Shown piece after piece: positions 1-6,122 of a DNA stretch of 6,661 nucleotides (positions are counted from its first letter, which is position 1; each line of letters opens with the position of its first letter). The DNA lies in assembly GCA_002401635.1 (NCBI GenBank), contig NVTQ01000042.1:4570-11230 (forward strand), given 5' to 3'. A program made the position numbers and the translations under genes. Below the pieces are notes generated by a model, which was given only the letters and a program-made list of their open reading frames with translations, did not search any database and was not told where the DNA came from. This DNA comes from Pseudomonadota bacterium. GTDB taxonomy: Bacteria > Pseudomonadota > Zetaproteobacteria > Mariprofundales > Mariprofundaceae.

Positions 1-141
1 TTGCTGCAAACATAAATCGCGCACACTGCCACCCACCAGCCATGCTTTGCCCCCATGCTCGGCAATGGCTTGGCATATTTCCTGCGTGATAGCAGGTATG
101 TTTTTGTGCCATTGGGGCTTTTGCGTGGTTGTTTGTGTCAT
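1..141 (-). CDS. cca: CCA-adding tRNA nucleotidyltransferase, N-terminal fragment
   Basis: Translating the minus strand from the ATG at 141 gives 47 residues, open to the window edge. Residues 33-43 read AWLVGGSVRDL, the signature G-G-x-V-R-D of class II polymerase-beta-type nucleotidyltransferases (CCA-adding enzyme and poly(A) polymerase I). It is preceded by a helical stretch (PAITQEICQAIAEHGGKAW), as at the start of this domain. The enzyme adds or repairs the 3' CCA end of tRNA. The catalytic aspartates and the HD domain, if present, lie outside the window, so CCA-adding enzyme and poly(A) polymerase cannot be fully separated. The short N-terminus before the GGSVRD motif favours the CCA enzyme. 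No strong Shine-Dalgarno sequence precedes the ATG. The gene is divergent from mdh, with 81 bp between the two starts. Confidence 0.8.
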   Translation of the reverse strand, partial: MTQTTTQKPQWHKNIPAITQEICQAIAEHGGKAWLVGGSVRDLCLQQ

Positions 142-156
142 GTCGCTATTTCATAT

Positions 157-185
157 TCGACAACCCATAAAAGCAAGCTTATGGT
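157..185 (+). promoter_or_regulatory. Candidate sigma70 promoter for the mdh operon
   Basis: TCGACA at 157-162 matches 5 of 6 bases of the -35 consensus. After a 17-nt spacer, TATGGT at 180-185 matches 4 of 6 bases of the -10 consensus. Transcription would begin near 192, giving a leader of about 31 nt before the mdh start. It lies in the divergent region between cca and mdh, where a rightward promoter is expected. The call rests on motif matching alone. Confidence 0.4.
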
Positions 186-222
186 GGCATCTGAGCTTGT
201 AGGTGATTAACTAGGAGGGTTT

Positions 223-1200
223 ATGCGTTGGGCAAGTGGTATTCATCGGGCAAAGTATTTTAAGAGAAAAAAACTGACCGTTGTTGGTTCGGGAAATGTG
301 GGGGCAACAGCCGCATTTTTGGCAGCACAACGGGAATTGGGTGATGTGGTGTTACTCGATGTGATAGATGGTGTGCCGCAGGGTAAAGCCTTGGATATGT
401 ATGAAGCATCCCCAATTTTGGGTTATGATGCACAGGTGACAGGCACACAAAATTACCAAGATACCGCCGAATCGGATTTGGTGATTATCACGGCTGGCAT
501 TGCCAGAAAACCAGGCATGTCGCGCGATGATTTATTGGCAACGAATGTGAAGATTGTCGCAGATGTCACGAAAAAGATTGTGGCGTATTCACCTGAATGT
601 GTCATTTTGGTGGTGACCAACCCCTTGGATGCAATGGTTTACACTGCCAAGCAGGTATCAGGCTTTCCACGCGAACGTGTGATTGGTATGGCTGGGGTGC
701 TTGATTCAGCTCGAATGCGCTCATTTATTGCCGAGAAATTAAAAGTGTCCATTACCGATGTGTCAGCATTTGTGCTGGGTGGGCATGGTGACACCATGGT
801 TCCGCTGCCGCGTTATGCGACGGTGGCAGGTATTCCGATTACCGAAATGATGTCAAAAGAGGATATAACTGCGATTTGCGAGCGTACCGCACAAGGTGGT
901 GCAGAGATTGTGGAACTATTAAAGACAGGCTCGGCATTTTATGCGCCTGGCGCAGCTGTGGTGGAAATGGCAGAAGCGATTTTAAAAGATAAAGGGCGCG
1001 TATTGTCATGTGCTGTTTATTTGGATGGTGAGTATGGCGTGGATGGCTATTATATGGGTGTACCATGCCGTTTGGGCGGTGGAGGTTTGCAATCTGTGGT
1101 GGAATTGGATTTAACCAAGGATGAAAAAGCCGCCATGAATGCTTCATTACAGTCTGTAAAAGAATTGGTGAAACAAGTTGATGCTTTGAGGGTGTTCTAG
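223..1200 (+). CDS. mdh: Malate dehydrogenase (LDH-like type, NAD-dependent)
   Basis: Cytosolic enzyme that interconverts malate and oxaloacetate with NAD(H), the last step of the TCA cycle. The 325-residue product has the Rossmann glycine motif GSGNVG at 22-27 and Asp46 at the end of the second strand, which selects NAD over NADP. The mobile loop [10 protein letters not shown] has Arg95 at the position that separates malate from lactate dehydrogenases (Gln in LDH), and Arg101 for substrate binding. NPLDAMVY starts at Asn133. The catalytic pair is Asp161 (LDSAR, with Arg164) and His188 (GGHGD). The ATG at 223 follows AGGAGG at 213-218, only 4 nt away. Relatives usually begin just before the KKLTVVG strand, so about 13 residues ([13 protein letters not shown]) are extra. 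No other ATG, GTG or TTG start lies in frame between this start and the Rossmann motif. It is the first gene of the operon that continues to sucC and sucD. Confidence 0.95.
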   Translation: MRWASGIHRAKYFKRKKLTVVGSGNVGATAAFLAAQRELGDVVLLDVIDGVPQGKALDMYEASPILGYDAQVTGTQNYQDTAESDLVIITAGIARKPGMSRDDLLATNVKIVADVTKKIVAYSPECVILVVTNPLDAMVYTAKQVSGFPRERVIGMAGVLDSARMRSFIAEKLKVSITDVSAFVLGGHGDTMVPLPRYATVAGIPITEMMSKEDITAICERTAQGGAEIVELLKTGSAFYAPGAAVVEMAEAILKDKGRVLSCAVYLDGEYGVDGYYMGVPCRLGGGGLQSVVELDLTKDEKAAMNASLQSVKELVKQVDALRVF

Positions 1201-1229
1201 TTGTAAGCAGTACGATATTGCGGTACTGT
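1201..1229 (+). promoter_or_regulatory. Palindrome and possible promoter ahead of the YefM/YoeB-like pair
   Basis: A perfect 6-bp inverted repeat, CAGTAC at 1208-1213 and GTACTG at 1223-1228 with a 9-nt centre, lies between mdh and the antitoxin gene. A weak promoter overlaps it: TTGTAA at 1201-1206, 17 nt, then TACTGT at 1224-1229. YefM-type antitoxins are known to repress their own promoters by binding palindromes, so an operator is a reasonable inference. There is no following run of T, so it is not a convincing intrinsic terminator. Confidence 0.3.
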
Positions 1230-1255
1230 TTGATGTTGATTCACGGAGGTGATGT

Positions 1256-1507
1256 ATGATTGAAACAACAGCCAATGAATTTCGTCAGACATTGAAAGCA
1301 AAAGTGGATGAGTGCATCTCTAATCATGAAGTGTTGCGTGTGAAACGACGACATGGTGAAAACTTTATTGTACTTGGCGAAGAAGACTGGCGTGCGGTTG
1401 AAGAAACACTTTATTTGAATCAGTTTTCAGGGCTTGTGGACTCGATTCATCAGGCATCGCAAGAAAGCTTATCTGATGGTGTGGCGTTAAAGGATATTGA
1501 TCTTTGA
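1256..1507 (+). CDS. Phd/YefM-family antitoxin
   Basis: Predicted antitoxin of a type II toxin-antitoxin pair. In this family the N-terminal half binds operator DNA and the C-terminal half wraps and blocks the toxin. The 83-residue product matches the family layout: an opening IETTANEFRQTLKAKVDECI (compare the SEARQNL region of YefM), then a strand with KRRHGENFIVLGEEDWRAVEETLYL, corresponding to the [25 protein letters not shown] region of E. coli YefM, and an acidic tail ending KDIDL. The start is preceded by GGAGGTGAT at 1245-1253, a near-ideal Shine-Dalgarno sequence 6 nt from the ATG and the strongest ribosome site in this part of the operon. That fits the need for antitoxin in excess. 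It overlaps the toxin gene by 4 nt. Confidence 0.88.
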   Translation: MIETTANEFRQTLKAKVDECISNHEVLRVKRRHGENFIVLGEEDWRAVEETLYLNQFSGLVDSIHQASQESLSDGVALKDIDL

Positions 1508-1767
1508 GTTGGGAAGTGATTCTTTCCAAGCAGGCTATAAAGGATGTACAACACATCAAACAAGCTGGTTTGGCAAAGAAGCTAAAAGTGTTACTGGTGT
1601 TGTTGCAACACGATCCTTTTACGATACCGCCTCGTTATGAACCACTGGTCGGTAATTTGAAAGGCTTTTATTCCCGACGAATCAGTATTAAGCATCGTTT
1701 GGTGTATGCGATAGATGTGGATAAGAGAGTGGTGCATGTGTTGAGGTGTTGGACGCATTATGAATAA
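1504..1767 (+). CDS. Txe/YoeB-family mRNA-cleaving toxin
   Basis: Predicted ribosome-dependent endoribonuclease of the RelE superfamily. The 87 residues follow YoeB closely: PRYEPLVGNLKGFYSRRIS at 43-61, KHRLVYAI at 63-70 and a C-terminal RCWTHYE. The residues that act in E. coli YoeB have clear counterparts: Glu46, Arg65, and the terminal His85-Tyr86 (His83-Tyr84 in YoeB). The active site therefore looks intact. Translation is inferred to start at TTG (1504), which overlaps the antitoxin stop as TTGA. No in-frame ATG exists in the N-terminal region that would keep the family's first strand. The rare start and the overlap suggest coupled, low-level translation. The gene ends 28 nt before sucC. 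Confidence 0.88.
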   Translation: MSWEVILSKQAIKDVQHIKQAGLAKKLKVLLVLLQHDPFTIPPRYEPLVGNLKGFYSRRISIKHRLVYAIDVDKRVVHVLRCWTHYE

Positions 1768-1795
1768 AGAAAAAGTATTGCTGGGAGTAGCTTAA

Positions 1796-2950
1796 GTGAA
1801 TATTCATGAATATCAGGCAAAAGAAATCTTAAAGTCCTTTGCCGTAAGCGTACCCAATGGGCACTTGGCATTGACGGAAGATGCGGCTGTACAAGCCGCA
1901 CAAAGCTTGGGTGGCTCGCTTTGGGTGGTTAAAGCACAAATCCATGCTGGTGGACGCGGAAAAGCGGGTGGTGTGCGTATTTGCAAATCGTTGGATGAGG
2001 TCAAAGCCGCTGCGAACGCCTTGCTTGGTTCTGTATTGGTAACCAAACAAACAGGTGCGGCAGGCAAAGAAGTGGGCAAGGTGTATATCGAAGAAGGCTT
2101 GGATATTGCCAGTGAATTTTACCTTTCTTTGTTGGTGGATAGAGAATCGGAATGTGTGTCGTTTGTGGTGAGTCCTGCTGGTGGTATGGATATTGAAGAA
2201 GTCGCAGCGAATCAACCTGAAAAAATAGCCACATTTCCCATTCGAGACATCAATACATGCGATACAGGCAAGATGGCATCATTTTTAGGTCTGCATGGTG
2301 ATGCAGTAACACAGTTTGATGGTTTGGTACGGAAATTGTATCAGCTCTTTGTGGAGAGCGATGCAGCGATGCTTGAATTGAATCCCTTGGTGTTGACGGG
2401 TTCGGGCGATTTGGTGGCATTGGATGCCAAGTTTGTAGCCGATGATAATGCTTTGTATCGACAGGAAGCGATTGTGGCGATGCGTGATTTATCTGAGGAA
2501 GATCCACGTGAGATTGAAGCAGCACAGTTTGGTCTAAATTATATTCAATTGGATGGTAATATTGGTTGCATGGTCAATGGTGCAGGCTTGGCGATGGCTA
2601 CGATGGATATGATTCACATGAAAGGTGAAGAGCCTGCGAACTTCTTGGATGTTGGGGGCGGGGTGACAGTTCCCGCAGTCACAGAAGCCTTTAAATTACT
2701 CTTTTCAGATAAACATGTGAAAGCAGTATTGGTGAATATTTTCGGCGGCATTGTGCGTTGTGATATTATTGCGCAAGGCTTGCTTGAAGCGATTAAAACA
2801 CACCCGATGAGTGTGCCTGTGGTCATGCGTTTGGTCGGAACCAATGAAGAAGCAGGGCAGAAATTGATTAAAGATGCTGGTTTGGATGTGTATTGGGCAG
2901 ATGATTTGGATGAGGCGGCGAGTATTGCGGTGAAGGTGATAGGTGAGTAA
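1796..2950 (+). CDS. sucC: Succinyl-CoA synthetase beta subunit (ADP-forming type)
   Basis: Beta subunit of succinate-CoA ligase, which makes ATP or GTP from succinyl-CoA in the TCA cycle, in a complex with the SucD alpha subunit. The 384 residues match the usual length (E. coli 388). Residues 1-10 (MNIHEYQAKE) are the typical start. The ATP-grasp domain has Lys46 in WVVKAQIHAGGRGKAGGV (43-60), and the metal-binding region has ELNPLV (194-199, Asn196) and Asp210 in ALDAK. The C-terminal ligase domain has DGNIGCMVNGAGLAMATMD (253-271), NFLDVGGG (282-289) and NIFGGIVRCDI (314-324). The start is GTG, with GGGAG at 1783-1787 placed 8 nt upstream. The last 8 nt overlap the next gene, a zeta-like kinase. 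That is unusual, because sucD normally follows directly. Confidence 0.97.
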   Translation: MNIHEYQAKEILKSFAVSVPNGHLALTEDAAVQAAQSLGGSLWVVKAQIHAGGRGKAGGVRICKSLDEVKAAANALLGSVLVTKQTGAAGKEVGKVYIEEGLDIASEFYLSLLVDRESECVSFVVSPAGGMDIEEVAANQPEKIATFPIRDINTCDTGKMASFLGLHGDAVTQFDGLVRKLYQLFVESDAAMLELNPLVLTGSGDLVALDAKFVADDNALYRQEAIVAMRDLSEEDPREIEAAQFGLNYIQLDGNIGCMVNGAGLAMATMDMIHMKGEEPANFLDVGGGVTVPAVTEAFKLLFSDKHVKAVLVNIFGGIVRCDIIAQGLLEAIKTHPMSVPVVMRLVGTNEEAGQKLIKDAGLDVYWADDLDEAASIAVKVIGE

Positions 2951-3473
2951 GAAAATCATCATTATTGCTGGCCCAAATGGCGCAGGGAAAACGACATTTG
3001 CGACAGAGTTTTTACCGCATGAGGCAAGTTGCCCTATGTTTGTAAATGCAGATTTAATTGCGGCGGGCATTAGTCCATTTCGCTCGGAACTGGTAGCCAT
3101 GGAAGCAGCGCGTTTGATGATTAAGCAAATAAAATCGCATGTAAAGAAGGGTGAAAGTTTTGCATTTGAGACGACGCTAAGTGGTAGAGCATATATTCGT
3201 TCAATCAAGCAGTGGCAGAATTTAGGTTATGCGATAAAATTGTTTTTCCTCCAGCTTCCTAATGTGGCATTTGCTCAAGCACGTGTGCAACAGCGGGTGT
3301 TACAGGGAGGGCACTTTGTTCCAGATGATGTGATTGCAAGAAGGTTTCAAAAGGGCAAAGATAATTTTCATGCGTTTTATCAACCCATTGTTGATGAATG
3401 GGCTGTTTATGACACATCCAGTGCTGATATTCGTTTGTTGGATGAAGGGAGTCGTGATGAAGTTGCCGAATAA
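2943..3473 (+). CDS. Zeta-toxin-like P-loop kinase
   Basis: P-loop protein of the zeta-toxin/AAA_33 group. Classical zeta toxins phosphorylate UDP-N-acetylglucosamine and block cell-wall synthesis; the substrate here is unknown. The 176 residues begin with a beta strand and a Walker A motif, IIIIAGPNGAGKTT (5-18). Asp37 in FVNADLIAAG is at the position of the zeta catalytic base. FAFETTLSGR (73-82) matches the second substrate-contact segment. A lid-like arginine segment runs RVQQRVLQGGHFVPDDVIARRF (114-135, with Arg118, Arg133 and Arg134). The C-terminal strand is WAVYDTS...IRLLDEG. The fold looks complete. The start is GTG, overlapping the sucC end by 8 nt, with AAGG (2933-2936) 6 nt upstream. 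It overlaps the following small gene by 17 nt, which suggests a two-gene cassette. A non-toxic housekeeping kinase role remains possible. Confidence 0.85.
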   Translation: MSKKIIIIAGPNGAGKTTFATEFLPHEASCPMFVNADLIAAGISPFRSELVAMEAARLMIKQIKSHVKKGESFAFETTLSGRAYIRSIKQWQNLGYAIKLFFLQLPNVAFAQARVQQRVLQGGHFVPDDVIARRFQKGKDNFHAFYQPIVDEWAVYDTSSADIRLLDEGSRDEVAE

Positions 3474-3639
3474 AGATTTATTACAGGATCCAGACTTTCA
3501 GAATGCACGCATCGCTATGAAACGGGCGCGCTTAAAAGCCATTGAGAAAGCAAAACAAACAAATAATAAAATTGTAGTATTTGAGCAAGGTAAAGTTGTT
3601 TATATGCAAGCAGATACTTTGGTGGAGAAATTATTGTGA
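3457..3639 (+). CDS. Small protein paired with the zeta-like kinase, putative antitoxin
   Basis: A 60-residue protein of unproven function. The ATG at 3457 is preceded by GGGAG (3447-3451) with 5-nt spacing, which supports this start over longer in-frame possibilities lying deep inside the kinase gene. Residues 14-35 form a basic, helix-favouring stretch ([20 protein letters not shown]). A short beta-like segment follows, [13 protein letters not shown] (38-50), with a small helix at the end. I recall similar small proteins, with a helix and then a strand reading roughly VV-x-x-x-G-K-V-V, next to zeta-like kinases of this subgroup; this is memory, not a search. Position, size and the 17-nt overlap with the kinase suggest an antitoxin or regulatory partner. 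Its stop overlaps the sucD start as GTGA, so sucD translation is probably coupled to it. Confidence 0.7.
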   Translation: MKLPNKDLLQDPDFQNARIAMKRARLKAIEKAKQTNNKIVVFEQGKVVYMQADTLVEKLL

Positions 3640-4505
3640 GCGTATTATTGAATAAAAACACCCGTGTGATTTGTCAGGGTTTTACGGGCAAACAAGGCTC
3701 ATTTCATTCCGAGCAAATGGTGGCGTATGGCACAACATTCGTCGGCGGGGTTACCCCCAAGAAAGGTGGGCAAGTTCACCTTGGCAAACCTGTGTTTGAT
3801 ACGGTAGCCGATGCAGTCAAAGAAGAGGGAGCCGAAGCGACAGTGATTTTTGTACCACCACGTTTTGCTGCTGCTGCCATTATTGAAGCTGCGGATGCTG
3901 GTTTGGGGTTGATTGTATGCATTACCGAAGGTATTCCTGTATTGGATATGTTAAACGTAAAAGAGAAACTGAAACATAGTGATTCGGTACTCATTGGACC
4001 AAATTGCCCTGGTATTATCACGCCAGGTGAAGCAAAAATCGGCATTATGCCTGCGCATATTCATAAACCTGGGCGTGTGGGTGTAATCTCTCGCTCTGGA
4101 ACCTTGACGTATGAAGCAGTGGATCAACTTACCCGTACAGGGCTTGGTCAATCCACCTGTATTGGCATGGGCGGTGACCCGATTCATGGCATGGACTTTA
4201 TTGATGCCTTAAAGCTATTTGAAGCAGATGAGCAGACCGAAGGTGTGGTGATGATTGGTGAGATTGGCGGTGCTGATGAAGAGCATGCAGCTGAATATAT
4301 TAAGCACCATGTATCGAAACCTGTGACAGCATTTATTGCAGGTGCAACAGCGCCAACGGGCAAACGTATGGGGCACGCTGGTGCGATTATTTCAGGTGGT
4401 AAAGGCACAGCCGAAGCCAAATATACGGCATTAAAAGCTGCGGGAGTAGCGATTGAGCATAATCCAACACTGTTGGGGCAACGTATGCTGGAAATGTTGG
4501 GGTAA
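3636..4505 (+). CDS. sucD: Succinyl-CoA synthetase alpha subunit
   Basis: Alpha subunit of succinate-CoA ligase. It carries the CoA site and the histidine that is phosphorylated during catalysis. The 289 residues equal the E. coli length. The CoA-binding domain has [13 protein letters not shown] (15-27), [15 protein letters not shown] (40-54), and [11 protein letters not shown] (72-82). [16 protein letters not shown] (121-136) opens the ligase domain. The active histidine is His247 in [17 protein letters not shown], matching His246 of E. coli, and Glu209 in IGEIGG contacts the phosphohistidine. The GTG start overlaps the upstream small gene by 4 nt (GTGA), and GGAG at 3624-3627 lies 8 nt ahead. 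Its partner sucC lies 685 bp upstream, separated by the kinase cassette. Confidence 0.97.
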   Translation: MSVLLNKNTRVICQGFTGKQGSFHSEQMVAYGTTFVGGVTPKKGGQVHLGKPVFDTVADAVKEEGAEATVIFVPPRFAAAAIIEAADAGLGLIVCITEGIPVLDMLNVKEKLKHSDSVLIGPNCPGIITPGEAKIGIMPAHIHKPGRVGVISRSGTLTYEAVDQLTRTGLGQSTCIGMGGDPIHGMDFIDALKLFEADEQTEGVVMIGEIGGADEEHAAEYIKHHVSKPVTAFIAGATAPTGKRMGHAGAIISGGKGTAEAKYTALKAAGVAIEHNPTLLGQRMLEMLG

Positions 4506-4516
4506 TCATTGAAACC

Positions 4517-4933
4517 ATGAATGAACGCCGACAGTTTATTCGACACCCTGTGAATGTAGCCATTCATATATCTCCCCAATCAAATGATGTTTTGGAAGAT
4601 ATTTCCATGTCAGACATTGGTAAGGGTGGTATATCTTTTTATACCAATGTTATCTTTGAACAAGGCAGTGCATTAAGTATTAAAATACCGCATGTCCAGC
4701 CGCCCTTTGAAGCATTATGTGTGGTTTGTTGGCAACGAGATAAGGGTGAAAGTTTTGAGGTTGGCGTACATTTTATTGACGAAGATTCGCGATTTCGAGC
4801 GCGTATGATCGAGCAGGTTTGTCATATTGAAGATTATCGTAGAAAAGCCATAGAAGAAGGGCGCTCATTATCTTCGGAAGATGCTGCAAGTGAGTGGATT
4901 GCTAAGTTTGCAACAGACTTTGGAAGGGCTTAG
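4517..4933 (+). CDS. PilZ-domain protein, predicted c-di-GMP effector
   Basis: PilZ domains bind cyclic di-GMP and pass the signal to motility, adhesion or polysaccharide systems. The 138-residue protein begins NERRQFIRHPV, giving the RxxxR half of the binding motif (Arg5 to Arg9). The second half, normally [D/N]xSxxG, reads DIGKGG at 33-38, with glycine in place of the serine. The domain ends with EVGVHFIDED (81-90). An additional helical tail (91-138, with QVCHIEDYRRKAIEEGRSL and EDAASEWIAKF) resembles tails of other proteobacterial PilZ proteins I recall. No membrane segment is seen. The gene starts 11 nt after sucD and so is probably cotranscribed, although the ribosome site is weak. A functional link to the TCA genes is not evident. 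Confidence 0.88.
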   Translation: MNERRQFIRHPVNVAIHISPQSNDVLEDISMSDIGKGGISFYTNVIFEQGSALSIKIPHVQPPFEALCVVCWQRDKGESFEVGVHFIDEDSRFRARMIEQVCHIEDYRRKAIEEGRSLSSEDAASEWIAKFATDFGRA

Positions 4934-4950
4934 CTAAATTGTATAAAATA

Positions 4951-4958
4951 TAAATTTA
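4951..4958. repeat. Left 8-bp target duplication of the IS1595-like element
   Basis: TAAATTTA directly abuts the left end of the insertion sequence and recurs at 5987-5994. Eight bases is the usual duplication size for the IS1595 family. The repeat is itself a palindrome, so it falsely lengthens the apparent inverted repeat of the element. Confidence 0.8.
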
Positions 4959-4982
4959 CCTGATTACCCATGAACCTCAGCC
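4959..4982 (+). repeat. IS terminal inverted repeat, left
   Basis: Begins CCTGATTAC and ends CAGCC. Compared with the reverse complement of 5963-5986 it differs at four positions. It includes the transposase stop codon at 4964-4966. Confidence 0.82.
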
Positions 4983-5908
4983 ATTTTTAACAGCCTCATA
5001 GGCATGGGCGGAGTTCGAAGTGCAATATAGGCCAAACGTGGCAACATATCTTGTAGTTCGAAGCGTCTATTGAAGCGATAACAGAACTCTGCCAAGTAAC
5101 GGGGTAAATGCTTGTGGTCAATGGCATGATAAGTTCCTACGAGAGCATTCTTCACATTTCCAATCATTGTATTTACCCATGTGAAGGCTTCAATCGTTAC
5201 ACACTCTGCACCACCTCCAGTGACAATTCTGGTGTGTTGGCAACCAGCTTCTGTCACTGCATTGAAACAGGCCAAACCATCAGAGACAACATGACTATCA
5301 GCACTCAGGTGTTTCTTCGCCCATGATGCAATCTCTCTGGATCGGAAACCATTGACTACATTCATATTCATAGCGATTGGGTGACCGTCTTCATTCACCG
5401 AAACAGCGGCAACAAAGGGTGTTTTATCAGCCGATCCCCTACCTCGTTTACCACCATGACGTTCACCACCCCAATAGACATCATCCAACTGAATGACTCC
5501 CGTTAAACATTTGCCATCATCACGCTCTTTCATCACCTGCATAATTTTCTGCTTGATACCCCATGCTGTATTGTATGTCACACCAAGCTGACGATGTAGC
5601 TCCATTGCCGAAATGCCTGTTTTTGCCTGCGTAATCAAATGAATAGCCAGAAACCATATGGTTAAATCTAGTTTTGTGGCGGCGAATATCGTCCCGCTAG
5701 TAAGGGATGTTTGGTGATGGCAGTTGTTGCATTGGTAAATCGGGCGCTTCTTCAGCGTGCAATATTTCTCGCTGCCACACTCCGAACAGTGAAAACCGCC
5801 AGGCCACCGCCACTGAAACAGGGTTTGACGGCATTGCTCTTCTGAACCATACTCATTCATGAACTCTATCAAGCTGTATCCTTTCTGGAATTGTACCTTG
5901 TTTTTCAT
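4964..5908 (-). CDS. IS1595-family (ISXO2-like) transposase
   Basis: Catalyses cut or copy transfer of the surrounding insertion sequence. The 314 residues show a helical N-terminus and a zinc ribbon with Cys41-xx-Cys44 and Cys60-xx-Cys63, as in the Zn_ribbon_IS1595 domain. An ISXO2-type DDE-like domain follows. The first acidic residue is probably Asp142 in QLDDVYWGGERHGGKRG, and the second is Asp210 in VVSDGLACF. The third region reads WVNTMIGNVKNALVGTYHAI, with asparagine in place of glutamate and Lys253, as in the DDNK version described for several IS1595 subgroups. HKHLPRYLAEFCYRFNRRF (265-283) is the family's conserved end. The ATG at 5908 has GGAGGT (5915-5920) 6 nt upstream. No frameshift or internal stop is present, so the protein is likely functional. 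Confidence 0.93.
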   Translation of the reverse strand: MKNKVQFQKGYSLIEFMNEYGSEEQCRQTLFQWRWPGGFHCSECGSEKYCTLKKRPIYQCNNCHHQTSLTSGTIFAATKLDLTIWFLAIHLITQAKTGISAMELHRQLGVTYNTAWGIKQKIMQVMKERDDGKCLTGVIQLDDVYWGGERHGGKRGRGSADKTPFVAAVSVNEDGHPIAMNMNVVNGFRSREIASWAKKHLSADSHVVSDGLACFNAVTEAGCQHTRIVTGGGAECVTIEAFTWVNTMIGNVKNALVGTYHAIDHKHLPRYLAEFCYRFNRRFELQDMLPRLAYIALRTPPMPMRLLKMAEVHG

Positions 5909-5962
5909 AATGTTACCTCCAGTTGAAGCTGCATCATTAGTCTATACCAATCGAAAGTATTT

Positions 5963-5986
5963 GGCTGTAGTTAATGCGTAATCAGG
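5963..5986 (-). repeat. IS terminal inverted repeat, right
   Basis: Partner of 4959-4982. Read on the minus strand it begins CCTGATTAC and ends CAGCC, with four differences from the left end. Confidence 0.82.
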
Positions 5987-5994
5987 TAAATTTA
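5987..5994. repeat. Right 8-bp target duplication of the IS1595-like element
   Basis: TAAATTTA, identical to 4951-4958, directly follows the right end of the element. Confidence 0.8.
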
Positions 5995-6006
5995 TGCGCT
6001 TTCTAT

Positions 6007-6015
6007 GGATAAAGT
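6007..6015. repeat. Left 9-bp target duplication of the MITE-like element
   Basis: GGATAAAGT, identical to 6261-6269, immediately precedes the left terminal inverted repeat. Perfect identity over 9 bp exactly at both ends marks an insertion event. Confidence 0.85.
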
Positions 6016-6035
6016 CACAACTGTCCGACGAAAGT
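6016..6035 (+). repeat. MITE terminal inverted repeat, left
   Basis: Matches the reverse complement of 6241-6260 at 18 of 20 positions. The inner 14 bases (TGTCCGACGAAAGT) are identical. Confidence 0.85.
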
Positions 6036-6122
6036 TCGATGCTTTGTTTCCAACTCTTTATGCCATAAAGGGTTTCTTTGCAGCACGATGTTATGAGATA
6101 GGAAATAACATTTCATTCTTTG

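Larger units (their letters stand above)
4959..5986 (-). mobile_element. Complete IS1595-family (ISXO2-like) insertion sequence
   Basis: A 1028-bp element encoding one transposase on the minus strand. Its ends form a 24-bp imperfect inverted repeat, 20 of 24 identical: left 4959-4982, beginning CCTGATTAC, and right 5963-5986, ending GTAATCAGG. The 8-bp direct repeat TAAATTTA flanks both ends. Length, single gene and duplication size fit the IS1595 family. The transposase stop codon lies inside the left inverted repeat. The transposase gene is intact and the duplication is perfect, so the insertion looks recent and possibly still active. It is oriented against the upstream operon, with the transposase converging on pilZ. 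Confidence 0.9.

Noticed and set aside
839..1147. Minus-strand open frame opposite mdh
   Set aside because: It lies wholly within a conserved gene, and its His- and Pro-rich product is typical of an antisense shadow.
1208..1228. CAGTAC/GTACTG hairpin as an intrinsic terminator after mdh
   Set aside because: The stem is only 6 bp with a 9-nt loop and there is no following T run. An operator role fits better.
2705..3208. Minus-strand open frame of 167 codons opposite sucC and the kinase
   Set aside because: It crosses two well-supported plus-strand genes, shows no recognisable domain, and is a shadow of their codon pattern.
3334..3456. Longer upstream start for the small gene after the kinase
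   Set aside because: It would overlap the conserved kinase lid by about 140 nt without a ribosome site, whereas ATG 3457 has GGGAG at good spacing.
5108..5326. Plus-strand open frame of 72 codons inside the transposase gene
   Set aside because: It lies antisense to conserved catalytic segments of the transposase and has no ribosome site or recognisable motif.
4950..5995. 33-bp terminal inverted repeats as the full IS ends
   Set aside because: The outer bases are explained by the palindromic 8-bp duplication TAAATTTA, which gives the duplication size expected for the family.
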